DNA of 64,000 nucleotides from Asparagopsis taxiformis (taxonomy: Eukaryota > Rhodophyta > Florideophyceae > Bonnemaisoniales > Bonnemaisoniaceae), in contig JALQPE010001846.1 of the NCBI GenBank assembly GCA_030407315.1, positions 1-64,000 on the forward strand. The letters are read 5' to 3'. Below, in pieces: positions 42,371 through 54,354 of this stretch. Each line of letters starts with the position of its first letter. Positions within the stretch are counted from its first letter, which is position 1. The position numbers were made by a program, and so were the translations under genes. Under the pieces are notes generated by a model, which was given only the letters and a program-made list of their open reading frames with translations, made no database searches and had not been told where the DNA came from.

Positions 42371-42896
42371 GACCAAAGAACCTCAGCCAGTGACGGCGGA
42401 GAAGTGGAATTCCACAGGTTAACCTGCGGCGTCGACTGGACAGCTTTCAACGTCAGCTTAAGTCCTGCTGTGCATACTCCATATCATCGCCGGTATTGAG
42501 ATTAATAATGGCCCAAGCCATGGTCTCTGAACTCCCGAATGATGAGATCCGGATCGAGAACATCGGAATGGTATAATCATATATATCACAATCCATTTGC
42601 TTCCCTTAAATGATCCCTGTAATATCCACTGTAAAGCACAAACTTATTCCATGAAGTTCGCAATTAATATAATTTTATTATTTCAAATGAATTAATTGAA
42701 AATCCATCTCCCACGGCGGTCATTCATCCTTCCAAGCGCACGTTGCCAGCAAAATGTGTGACCTAGCGGTGATGATTGATCGCTCAGGCACATTCCACCA
42801 TTGGGCTGCCAGAAGTGAGCACAAAACTGATACCCACAAAACCACGAGAACATTACAAACGAGGTCTCGAACGCACATTTGGAGTACAATATAAAT
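42371..42896. other. Spacer, no gene seen
   Basis: Unique-looking A/T-rich sequence between the satellite-like repeat and the left arm of the large inverted repeat. Confidence 0.4.
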
Positions 42897-45061
42897 ACTA
42901 TACAACAAACTCTACTCGCTATCTCAGACGACGCGGCTCACAAGTGGCGTAGTCCCAATTTTCCGTAACGCCTTTCCTGATGCTTAAAAGTAAAAAACAC
43001 GTCAAAACGTATATCAGAAATGAGTGCGAGAGTTTTCTGCACAGGAGATGCTGAGCCACCAAATTGATTTTTCGGAAATTTTAGAATTTCTGGGCTGGCC
43101 AGCAATGCAATCGAGCTGGACATCCACCGGACGTCCATTTCAGGTTGATCGTGAGAGAGTAGGGCGGGACCATGATGAAACAAGGACCAAGACCTGTCCC
43201 TGACGTGTTGAGCCTGAAATCGACCCTTCGTAAGACGCGATTTTGGCTTACAGTTAGTGCTTACAGAAGCCAGTGATGACCCCGGTCGGGGCAGCAGCCG
43301 GTTCCTGGGGCCGTTGTGGCCAAATTAGACACCTTGATTTGAATTGAAATTTGGGCTATTCTCAAAAACATGCACATGTGAACATGTTTTTGAGATGGGG
43401 GTCTGCCGTACGGCACAATCGACCCGCCCAAATCGATGATTTTTCACAATTTTTTTCTGCCCGAAATTTTAGAATTTCTGGGCTCGCCAGCAATGCAATT
43501 GAGCCGGACATCCACCAGACGTCCATTCTGGGTTGTTCGTATGCTGCTCACATCTACGCATTACAGCAACCACGCAGGCGGGCCCACTGCTCATACGAAG
43601 TGCACGTAGCATGTGCAGCATGATGGATGAGCAGTGTTTGTCGTGAGAAAGTGGGGTGGGAGCATGTCGAAACAAGGACCAAAACTTCGCCCTGGCGTAT
43701 TGAGCCTGAGCCTGGAATCGACCCTTCGTGAGATGTGGCTTTGCTTACAGTTGGTGCTTACAGAAGCCAGTGACGGCCCCGGCCGGGGCAGCAGCCGGTT
43801 CCTGGGGCCGTTGTGGCCAAATTAGACACCTTGATTTGAATTGAAATTTGGGCTATTCTCAAAAACATGCACATGTGAACATGTTTTTGAGATGGGGGTG
43901 TGCCGTACGGCACTTTCGACCGCCCAAATCGATATAATTTTGCAATTTTTTTCTGACTGAAATTTTAGAATTTCTGGGCTCGCCAGCAATGCAATTGAGC
44001 TGGACATTCACCGGACGTCCATTTCAGGTTGGTCGAGTATTGCACATGGATACAGTTTTGCAGCTATTTCTCAGCCCAACATTTTAGAATTTCAGGGCTG
44101 ACCAGCAATGTAACCGAGCCGGACTTCCACTGGACGTCCATTTCAAGTTAGGCTAGTGCTGCACATTTGCTCGCATCGCAGCAACTAAGCAAGTGTTGAC
44201 AGCACCGAGATGCCATGCAGACAAGGGGGAATCGGCTGCAAACGGCTTCCCTGGTCGGCGGCTGGATGTCTGGATGTGAATGGCTGCAAGCATGGAAATC
44301 TTGCTACCGCACAGCGCATACACACTGCAGCAGCACATCACTGACGCATGCGAAAGTTGGGTGCTGCAGTGCGTGGTTGTTTGTGTGTTTGTGTGTTTGT
44401 GTGTGTATGACGAACCTTGTGGTATCCCTAGGCGTGCACTGGTTCAAAAAGTTTGGACTGCCCCATCGGTCGTACTTTGGCGCATTTACATGCATCGGAG
44501 AACGACCAAGGAGGTAGAGCAGTAATCGCTGTTGGCTGAGCGTCCAAACTGGAGGGCTTGGGGCAATGGTTCTATAGCAGTCATTTATAGGACGCCCACC
44601 GTTGATGACTGAGATCCACGGTGGGTTTAGTATTCATGGTGTTGTCCTGCATTGGCGGACGTCGAAGACGAGTACTTCCAGTGAGCGTCCAAGGTGAACA
44701 GCTCAGCAGAGGATTATGATGTGGATGTGAAGGCATGGATGAGGCCAGCAGGAACGTTTCTGCAAGATGGGCGTGAGTGGGTAAGTGAGCGGGGAGGGGC
44801 CGCTCGGGGCGCTTGGTAGCTTCTGGGGCCGTTGTGGCCAAATTAGAATCAAGCCTATGTCCGGCGGACGTCCTGAATTGCTTTATTTTTTGGGCTATTC
44901 TCAAAAACATGCACATGTGAACATGTTTTTGAGATGGGGGTGTGCCGTACGGCACTTTCGACCGCCCAAATCGATGTATTTTTGCATTTTTTTTCTGACT
45001 GAAATTTTAGAATTTCTGGGCTCGCCAGCAATGCAATTGCGCTGGTCATTCACCGGACGTC
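42897..45061. repeat. Left arm of a large inverted repeat
   Basis: The reverse complement matches 47686-50390 in order. It contains three copies of a 34-bp palindrome with arms CTCAAAAACATG (43361-43394, 43858-43891, 44900-44933), each followed by the palindrome GTGCCGTACGGCAC or a variant. Repeated blocks AGAATTTCTGGGCTCGCCAG and CACCGGACGTCCATTTCAGG recur about five times. The mirrored ORFs in both arms are an effect of the repeat. Confidence 0.93.
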
Positions 45062-47685
45062 CATTTCCATTTCAGATCTACTGGTTGCACTAGGCCTGAA
45101 AGTGTTTCTGGATAGGGCCGAATAACGACCTGGGCAGCACGCACTGCGTAAGATGATCTGTGTGATGCAGACTGCAAGGATTTCTATGGTGATTCTGGCT
45201 GGGGAATGTGGTAAGCTTGATTGTTGCGTGGCTTTGTATCTCCTTGCCTGCCATTTTGCTTGGATATTTACACGAGCGATCAAACCGAAGACGCCGACTC
45301 GGCACAACTACCAACTCTCCTAGCTTCGAGTCAGCGCCATCTAATTGCAACTTGTGACACTCAAGACGAATACGTTGTGCTGATCTCTGCAATGAAAATT
45401 GAGTTAGTGCTGCAGTTCTTTTGGTCGATGCCAATATGCAGGGATACTGTTTACACCTTTTGGGAGTCAAGAAGTTCTCAGATTGCAAATCAAATCAGAT
45501 CATGGTAGAATATCTGACTTTTCTCTCTTCCCTTCACCACATCTGCATCCGGAGCTGAGCCAAGCTGAGCTGGAGGGAACCCGGCCGCTGACCCCTGTCA
45601 TTCTCATAAAAATCTTTAATGCAATACTATTCGTGTATGGTAATGTAAGTGCTAATGAAAATGTATACAAGTCTAGAATAAACGTTGCAGTGGTTCTTTG
45701 TAGCTATCGATACTTGCTAAAAATCTGTAGCTTTTGCTTCTCGCATGGACGAGTTGCAGTCTTTGTGTTTGTTTCATTTCTGCCACAAACGAGAGGCAAT
45801 CAGGGTCTGTGTGCACATAGAGAATGATTTAATATATGCGCTCATTGCCGTCGTAGATACTTTTAACAATGGCCAGTACGTTTCTCTCGGCCGCCGCCGG
45901 GTACGGTCGGACTGAAAGATCGGGGAGATGTGTGGAGAGTAGTGTTTGGATAGAGACGAACGTTGTGATGGATGGAATGGTGATGATTTCATGCTGAAGC
46001 GATGGGAGATGGATGGATATGGTTGAATGAAATCTAGTATTCCGAAGGAGGCCTTTTCTCGAGGAAGAGGCATTATATTCTCACAAAGCATGTAGATACT
46101 GGTTTCCAGTTTGGTATGCTATTGTAGCTCAATTCACATCTTATCTACACGTACGTATGGAGAGAGATCCAAGTGTGCGTGGCACAAGTCCAACGGTGAA
46201 ACAACGCAGTATGAAACTACCACAGATAAGGCGGCGTACAAAATCCTCGACTCAAGGCAGCTCTCAGGCTTTCGTGAGCACCGACTTCGTTCCACCAAGA
46301 TGTTGCGGAAATATGTGCTGGTCTAACTTGATACGACCATTGGACAGTTTTGCTCTCTAAGCAATGAGCGAAAAATCAATGATTGCGCGTGTCGTCGGTA
46401 CGGTCTTGTAATGTTGGCTCAACCAATAACATCTAACGTTGAGTTATCCACCCTCCGCCGTGTCGTGTCGTAAATTTGCACAGAAAATTTGTTTCAAATC
46501 TTTGCTCCAATTATCAGCTCAAATACGGCATTGATCTCCAGCTTCATCTGGACAGAAACACCGATCGCTCGATGTCTGTCTCAGATAAACCGCAGTCAAA
46601 CGCCATGCGGAAAGTTTCATCGCTTCCCGTTGCGACTGAATCTGCAAACGCCACACAAAAATTTGCCCTTTCCGCGTCCGGAACGAACGCCGACTACATG
46701 TCGTCAGGTTCCTGATCGACTGGATCGATGGAGCTTGCTCTGCAGGAGAGCAGGACAGGCGGTTTGTTATGCCTGGACAATTTCCATACCGATCTCCCTT
46801 CTTGAGTGCAAAATTACGAGTCTAGAAATTGACCTGCATCGGCTGCTGTATCACATCTGTGCTAAGGATTGATGATACCCGTACCGCTGAGAAATTGCAG
46901 CTCTGGTAACGTGGGGATGATGTGCTGAACACGCAGAACGCTGATCCATAACGGGACTGCTTCATAGGCATAGTACGGAATGTATTGAGACAGCCCAAGC
47001 GAATTCAGGAGGGAGCACCAGGGCAGTGCGCGGTGACTCAGCAGATACCAGTGGTGAGTGGTCTAAATGGGGCTACACACGAGTTTGTCAATGAACAGTC
47101 TAGTTTAGTTTGGAAATGTGTCGGATGGATGGTATGTTGTAAATGTCGACAGATTTGAGGAAGCGATAGAAGCAATCAGCACCGTGTAGTTGCATCAAGG
47201 CTTTAGTGGCCATTGCTAGAGAACTTTCTCCAATGCCCTTATTGCAGGATGGGCAGAAAACCCGGCCGGTTTCGAGATTGAAGAATTCATTGCGCAGATT
47301 GAATGAATGCAATTGACGGAGAATGCAGAAGTATACAATGGTATCGTTTTGCAGGGTGACGTAGGGGAAACATGTTGGGCTTGTTGGAAATGCTGAGAGC
47401 GATGATGAGATCCAGTCGTTTCCGTCGTAGATGGCAGTGCTTATTTTCTGCACGGCTAGCTTGTCTGCTGGGCGACTGGGCGGTATTGGCGTACGATGAA
47501 GCGGGACTGGTGGTGTTTAAATGACATTTTTTGTTTGAAGATGGATGTATGTGTGCGACTAGAATGTAGTAAGAGCATGAAAATGTTTATGTTTGATGGG
47601 CGTCGCATGTTGGGGGACTTTATGTCGTGTGGGGCAATAATGTATCAGGTATTTGAAGCAGACAGCAATCGCTTGAGCGCATATA
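45062..47685. other. 2.6-kb spacer of the large inverted repeat
   Basis: Single-copy sequence between the arms. Short ORFs occur on both strands; only the 117-residue ORF at 47100-47453 has noteworthy composition. Confidence 0.6.
47100..47453 (-). CDS. Hypothetical 117-residue protein with a CPSC motif
   Basis: MQKISTAIYDGNDWISS at the start, then FNLETGRVFCPSCNKGIGES and ATKALMQLHGADCFYRFL. The single Cys-x2-Cys pair with a later Cys could be half of a metal site. I recognise no family. It lies in the single-copy spacer of the inverted repeat, where a gene of the element might be expected. Confidence 0.3.
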   Translation of the reverse strand: MQKISTAIYDGNDWISSSLSAFPTSPTCFPYVTLQNDTIVYFCILRQLHSFNLRNEFFNLETGRVFCPSCNKGIGESSLAMATKALMQLHGADCFYRFLKSVDIYNIPSIRHISKLN

Positions 47686-50390
47686 GACGTCCGGTGAATG
47701 ACCAGCGCAATTGCATTGCTGGCGAGCCCAGAAATTCTAAAATTTCAGTCAGAAAAAAATGCAAAAATACATCGATTTGGGCGGTCGAAAGTGCCGTACG
47801 GCACACCCCCATCTCAAAAACATGTTCACATGTGCATGTTTTTGAGAATAGCCCAAAAAATAAAGCAATTCAGGACGTCTGCCGGACATAGGCTTGATTC
47901 TAATTTGGCCACAACGGCCCCAGAAGCTACCAAGCGCCCCGAGCGGCCCCTCCCCGCTCACTTACCCACTCACGCCCATCTTGCAGAAACGTTCCTGCTG
48001 GCCTCATCCATGCCTTCACATCCACATCATAATCCTCTGCTGAGCTGTTCACCTTGGACGCTCACTGGAAGTACTCGTCTTCGACGTCCGCCAATGCAGG
48101 ACAACACCATGAATACTAAACCCACCGTGGATCTCAGTCATCAACGGTGGGCGTCCTATAAATGACTGCTATAGAACCATTGCCCCAAGCCCTCCAGTTT
48201 GGACGCTCAGCCAACAGTGATTGCTGCTCTACCTCCTTGGTCGTTCTCCGATGCATGTAAATGCGCCAAAGTACGACCGATGGGGCAGTCCAAACTTTTT
48301 GTACCAGTGCACGCCTAGGGATACCACAAGGTTCGTCATACACACACAAAAGACACAAACACACAAACACACAACCACAAAACACACAAACACACAAACA
48401 CACAAACAACCACGCACTGCAGCACCCAACTTTCGCATGCGTCAGTGATGTGCTGCTGCAGTGTGTATGCGCTGTGCGGTAGCAAGATTTCCATGCTTGC
48501 AGCCATTCACATCCAGACATCCAGCCGCCGACCAGGGAAGCCGTTTGCAGCCGATTCCCCCTTGTCTGCATGGCATCTCGGTGCTGTCAACACTTGCTTA
48601 GTTGCTGCGATGCGAGCAAATGTGCAGCACTAGCCTAACTTGAAATGGACGTCCAGTGGAAGTCCGGCTCGGTTACATTGCTGGTCAGCCCTGAAATTCT
48701 AAAATGTTGGGCTGAGAAATAGCTGCAAAACTGTATCCATGTGCAATACTCGACCAACCTGAAATGGACGTCCGGTGAATGTCCAGCTCAATTGCATTGC
48801 TGGCGAGCCCAGAAATTCTAAAATTTCAGTCAGAAAAAAATTGCAAAATTATATCGATTTGGGCGGTCGAAAGTGCCGTACGGCACACCCCCATCTCAAA
48901 AACATGTTCACATGTGCATGTTTTTGAGAATAGCCCAAATTTCAATTCAAATCAAGGTGTCTAATTTGGCCACAACGGCCCCAGGAACCGGCTGCTGCCC
49001 CGGCCGGGGCCGTCACTGGCTTCTGTAAGCACCAACTGTAAGCAAAGCCACATCTCACGAAGGGTCGATTCCAGGCTCAGGCTCAATACGCCAGGGCGAA
49101 GTTTTGGTCCTTGTTTCGACATGCTCCCACCCCACTTTCTCACGACAAACACTGCTCATCCATCATGCTGCACATGCTACGTGCACTTCGTATGAGCAGT
49201 GGGCCCGCCTGCGTGGTTGCTGTAATGCGTAGATGTGAGCAGCATACGAACAACCCAGAATGGACGTCTGGTGGATGTCCGGCTCAATTGCATTGCTGGC
49301 GAGCCCAGAAATTCTAAAATTTCGGGCAGAAAAAAATTGTGAAAAATCATCGATTTGGGCGGGTCGATTGTGCCGTACGGCAGACCCCCATCTCAAAAAC
49401 ATGTTCACATGTGCATGTTTTTGAGAATAGCCCAAATTTCAATTCAAATCAAGGTGTCTAATTTGGCCACAACGGCCCCAGGAACCGGCTGCCGCCCCGA
49501 CCGGGGCCGTCACTGGCTTCGGTAAGCACTAACTGTAAGCCAAAATCGCGTCTTACGAAGGGTCGATTCCAGGCTTCAAGCCCAAGTTATGCTAGGGAGA
49601 CATCTTTTTCCCTGTTTCATCATGGTCCCACCTTACATCCTCACGACAAACAACACTCACACATCACGTTACTCATATTCCGTGCACTTTGTATGAGTAG
49701 TGAGCCCGCCTGCTTAGTTGCTGCAATGCATGGATGTGGGCAGCACACGACCAACCTGAAATGGACGTCCGGTGGATGTCCGGCTCAATTGCATTGCTGG
49801 CGAGCCCAGAAATTCTAAAATTTCGGGCAGAAAAAAATTGTGAAAAATCATCGATTTGGGCGGGTCGATTGTGCCGTACGGCAGACCCCCATCTCAAAAA
49901 CATGTTCACATGTGCATGTTTTTGAGAATAGCCCAAATTTCAATTCAAATCAAGGTGTCTAATTTGGCCACAACGGCCCCAGGAACCGGCTGCTGCCCCG
50001 ACCGGGGTCATCACTGGCTTCTGTAAGCACTAACTGTAAGCCAAAATCGCGTCTTACGAAGGGTCGATTTCAGGCTCAACACGTCAGGGACAGGTCTTGG
50101 TCCTTGTTTCATCATGGTCCCGCCCTACTCTCTCACGATCAACCTGAAATGGACGTCCGGTGGATGTCCAGCTCGATTGCATTGCTGGCCAGCCCAGAAA
50201 TTCTAAAATTTCCGAAAAATCAATTTGGTGGCCCAGCATCTCCTGTGCCGAAAATTCCCGCGCTCACTTGTGATATACGTCTAGACGTGTTTCGCACTTG
50301 TACGCATCAGGGAAGGCGTCACGGAAGGTTGAGACTACGCTACTTGTGTACCGCGTCGTCTGAAATAGCGAGTAGTGTTTGTTGTATAGT
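47686..50390. repeat. Right arm of a large inverted repeat
   Basis: This is the mirror of 42897-45061 but about 540 bp longer, because it holds four copies of the 34-bp palindrome (47813-47846, 48895-48928, 49392-49425, 49893-49926) instead of three. The extra unit lies at about 49440-49940. A CA-rich microsatellite near 48340-48415 is longer than its partner at 44375-44410. Confidence 0.93.
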
Positions 50391-51797
50391 TGTGGAGTAT
50401 GCGTCTGGTGGTTTGTAAAGCTTGCAGAACGGGATAGGGATGTGGGTGGCTCCATTTTATGAATACATGAATACAAATATTCAGGGTTGACGAAGCGGAA
50501 AGGCATACGCTCATACATGTATGAGTTTGCATAGTGGAGAAAATATTTACATCGAAATTTACATGGAAGAGATGGAGGTTTTAAGGATGAGGTATGAGAG
50601 GAAGAAAATTCTTCTGTGGTATGAGGATGTGTTCTGTGGGGGGTGGATGGAATCTTGGGATGGGATGGTACAGGGGGAAGTGGAAATGTACGGAGTGCGG
50701 GTTTAGATTGGAGTGTGATTCGGAGAGGAGTGCCGACAAGCATATTATGGGGATTGGGGAGACGCTGCGGGGTGTTGGGGTAGTGAGGGCGGAGGAGGTG
50801 TTTAGGTGGGACCGTAGGAGGGTGCGGTTGAAGGCCCCGAGAGGAGGGGGTTTTAGGAAAGTGAGGAGAAAGAGGTGGGAAGGGGGTGGCGTCTGTTCTG
50901 GCTGTGGTGAGTGGGGATGTGATGGGGAAGAAGAGGGTTATTGTATTTGGGGAGGGAGGGGAGTGGGAGGATGGGTGCGAAGTGGGGGGTTGATATGTGT
51001 TCAGAGCGGGAGGTTTCTGGGGAGACGGCGGGGGAGCGGGAGCGTGGGCCGGTGGTGGTGGTGGTGGTGTATACGGTATCGAAGATGCGGATGGCGTGGG
51101 GGCATGGAGCAGGTGAGGGAGGGAGGGGTGGAGCAGGTCGAAGAGTAAGCTGCAGGGGAAGTTTGTGGAGAGGGCGAAGGAGAGGGGTTGAAGGTAGAGG
51201 AGAGAGGGTATTGAAGAACAATACGTTGCAAAGGTGATGGGGGAGAGCATGGTCGAGGGGATAGGGGATGTTTTTCCCTATTCTGAGGTAGTATGAGGAC
51301 TGGTTATAAGAAATCTGTACGGTAGAGCAGAAAAGTAGGTATGGAATGGAGGTGTGCACCGTGGAAGCGGGGATAGGTAGCTGAAAATGCGTTCTAGAGT
51401 GGTATTGGGGGTGTTTGAGGTACAGTACGGGGGAGGTGAGCACCAAATGGAAGGGGGTGTGAGCGAGAGGATGAAAAAATTAAAGACAAAATTGGAGTCG
51501 ACCGACAAGGAAAAATAGAGTGGTCGCCGTGATGGATGCGGACATCCATGTCGAGCAAGGCGGCAGAAATTTCTGGGGTCGAAATTTTTGAATTTCTGAA
51601 CCGGCGCCCGTCCTAGGTTGACATAGACATGGCGGAAGTCCATCCCGAGGGGGACATCCGTGGTACTAGAAACAATGAATGTCGTCCTAGTAATACTAGA
51701 CGTACTAGACCGCATGGACGTCCGGATCTAGGCGGACATCCAAAAATACTGGAGAACATGGACGTCCGCCTAGTAATACTAGGTGTACTAGAGGTTG
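50391..51797. other. G-rich low-complexity stretch, no gene
   Basis: Between about 50540 and 51480 the plus strand is strongly G/A-rich, giving a Pro/Ser-rich 328-codon ORF on the minus strand that I do not accept as a gene. From 51530 to 51797 GACATCC, GACGTCC and TACTAG motifs recur, resembling the left end of the element. Confidence 0.6.
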
Positions 51798-51832
51798 TGG
51801 ACGTCCGCGTCCATTTCCGAGAACACAGACGT

Positions 51833-54196
51833 GTGTGATGGGATGATGTTGCCAAGTTGAACTTGCTCCCTGATCCAATGGTATTTGATGTCGATGTGGC
51901 GGGACTTTGGGGTTGGGTATTTGGCAGTTGCTGAGCTGATGGCAGCGGTGTTGTCGATATGAATTGTGGTAGGTCCGGGAGAGGGATGACCTAGTTCGGA
52001 AAGTAAGGCGCGGAGTGTACATAGGTTTTGTGTGGTGTGGAATGTGGCGATATATTCCGCTGCATGCGTAGAGATGGATATGTTCGGTTGTCGCTTGGAT
52101 TGCCAGGAGATGGGTGCTCCATTGTAAAATATTACAGTGCCACTTGTTGAGCGACGTGTGTCAGGGCAGGAAGCATGGTCGGCATCAGAGAATGCGGTTA
52201 GATGTGTCTTGAATTCACGCGGAAACAGTATACCGGTGTGTATGGTGCCTTTTAAGTATCGTAGGGTGCGAATGGCCGCATGCCAGAGGTGATTTGTTGG
52301 TTTCTAGGCGTACCGACCAAGATATCCGACGATAAAGGCGATGTCGGGCCGAGTGGAATCGGCTAGGTAGCGGAGTGATCCAATGAGTCCCATGTAGTCA
52401 TGTGTAGTGGTGTCAAGTGGAGTGGAATCTTGGTTGGGTGTGATTAGTTCTGAAGCGATCGGGGATGTGGCTGGTGTGGAGGCAGATTGGCCAAATTTAT
52501 CGAGGACTGATTGAATGTATTCAGGTTGGGATATAGAAATTCCTTTATCGGAGTGGGTGACTTTCCATCCAATAATGTGGTGGACCTTGCCGAGGTCTTT
52601 GAGCTTATATTTTTGTTGAAGTTGGGTTTTGACGCGGCGCAGAAGGGGTTGGTGGTTAGTGACCACCAGAAAGTCATCCACTGTGATGAATAAAAGAACG
52701 AAGTGGGAGGGGTTCTTGGTTCGGCGTATGATGAATGAACAGGTGTCTGAGGATAGGCGCTGGAAGTTCGCGAGAGTGAGGTATTTTGCGAGGCCTTCGG
52801 TGAATATTTTGCAGGCTTGTCGCGTGCCATACATGTTTCCGGTTAAGTGAGCGGCGTGATTGGGGTACTTGACAGAACCGTCAAAGCGTTTGGGCTGCTG
52901 GACGAATATGTTTCTGTCTTCATTGAAGAGCTCGTGCAGGAACGCGCTTTCTAGATCCCAATGGTATGTGTCGTAATTGTGAGCGGCGGCGAGGCTGAGA
53001 GCTGTGCGTATGGCATCTCTGTGAGCAACAGGGCTGGCGAGGTCGTCAGGATCGTAGTGTACGCCAGAGATTTGGCGATCACCTCGGAGAGTGCATCTCG
53101 CTTTGCGTATGGTTGGGTTTCCATCGCTGTCTCGTTTAACTTTTAGCACCATTGTGACGGGGAGGAGCTTTGTAGAGGGAGGCAGTTGTGATAGTGGTAT
53201 AAAGGTGAGTACGCCTTTTTCTTCCAGGCTGTCCAGCTCTGTATTCCATGCGATTTCCCATTGGTCGGCATCTGTAGCAGTCCGGGCTTGCTTGAGGGTG
53301 CGCGGTTCGGTGAAGGTCTCGGACGTGGACGAGACCGCGAGTGCAGTGTCCGCTGGCTCAGTGGTGCAGACAGGGTCTGAAGATGGTTTGTATACTGTAA
53401 AGTCGGATATTCGGCAGCGGGATGTCTTGTTTGTCGCCGGATTGTATATGTGGTAGTGACGGTAATCTTGTCTGCCGATGTAATGGACGAGAATGGCTCG
53501 GGCATCCAATTTGTTGTGCGGCGAGGGATCGTGAATGTAGCCCTGTGTGCCGAAGGGGAGTAAGGATTTAACGTCTGCTTTGGTTTCGTACCAGAGGGCG
53601 GCGGGTAGTTGGCCAGTTGCGGAATGGGGAAGGTGATTGTGCACATCTGTGGCAGCCATGAGCGCGAATGGCCAGAGAGTGAGGGGGAGGTTGGAAGTCA
53701 GTAGGTTGGCACGCGCCGTGTTCATCAGTGAGCGGTTTATACGCTCAGCGAGGGAATTCTCCTGTGGCGTATGTGGAATTGTAGGATGTGTGATAATGTG
53801 GTTTTGGTCATAGAAGTGGCGGAGGTCGCGAGTGTAGTATTCCAGAGCGTTGTCCGATGTGAGGTCGGTTATACGATGGGGTGTAGAGTTGTGTGTGCGG
53901 TTTATATGGTGCTTGATATACGCAGCAGCATGAGATTTGGTGGCGGCACAGTGCGTGACTAGAAAGCGACTGCCCTCGTCGAGGAATGTGGCGAAGTATT
54001 TGTCTGTTTGCGTTGCGTGGTTTGGGGGTGGACCGCAAATGTCGGTGTGTAAGTGTGCACCGATTGGTGCGGTGCGTGGGTGGCGACGGAAGGGCGCGGC
54101 GTGTTTCTTTCCAACTGAACAGCCTGAGCAGGTGATTTTTGGTGGTGTGCGGAGTAGTGAAGGTGGCATGCCGTCTACGAAGTTGTGTTTGGCCAT
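51833..54196 (-). pseudogene. Pol (integrase, RT, RNase H) of copia element 4
   Basis: The 630-residue ORF 52304-54196 has CSGCSVGKKHAAPFRRH, HTDICGPPPNHATQTD, LTSDNALEYY, HTPQENSLAERINRSL, HWDLESAFLHELF, the catalytic LFITVDDFLVVT and LRYLADSTRPDIAF. It ends YLGRYA at TAG 52304-52306, where related Pols read YLGRxSH. The same frame continues beyond the stop through RNase H (SDADHASCPDTRRSTSG, HAAEYIATFHT) to the insertion at 51833. Nonsense mutation plus insertion make it a pseudogene. Confidence 0.88.
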
Positions 54197-54354
54197 GTAA
54201 TGGATCTTGCTAGGATGAGCGTGGTTCAGTTCTAAGTGCCACTTGTGATAGTCGCGAACGGTGGATGGGAGGGAAGCTGTGACGCGTGGGCGGGGTTTCG
54301 TGCTGATGCGTTGGGATGTGAGAATTGGCTTGGGCGGGGGGCGTCTGGGGGAAG

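Larger units (their letters stand above)
39912..51832. mobile_element. 11.9-kb TIR-bounded element of unknown type
   Basis: The two ends are inverted copies: 39912-39946 (starting GCGTCTGTGTTTTCGG) and 51798-51832 match over 35 bp with three mismatches. The insertion splits the RNase H coding sequence of copia element 4, so it is a real insertion. A clean target duplication is not seen; ATCCCATCACAC and ATACCATCCGCAC flanking the ends are a weak candidate. Inside are tandem arrays, a large inverted repeat and GACGTCC-rich units. I find no transposase, so it is non-autonomous or carries an unfamiliar enzyme. Confidence 0.75.

Noticed and set aside
43351..49936. Mirrored pairs of 60-155 codon ORFs in the inverted-repeat arms
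   Set aside because: Identical peptides in both arms result from the DNA repeat; none has a domain and they end at repeat boundaries.
50264..51250. 328-codon Pro/Ser-rich minus-strand ORF
   Set aside because: Low-complexity composition follows from the G-rich opposite strand; overlapping ORFs of similar character exist in other frames, and part of it lies in the inverted-repeat arm.
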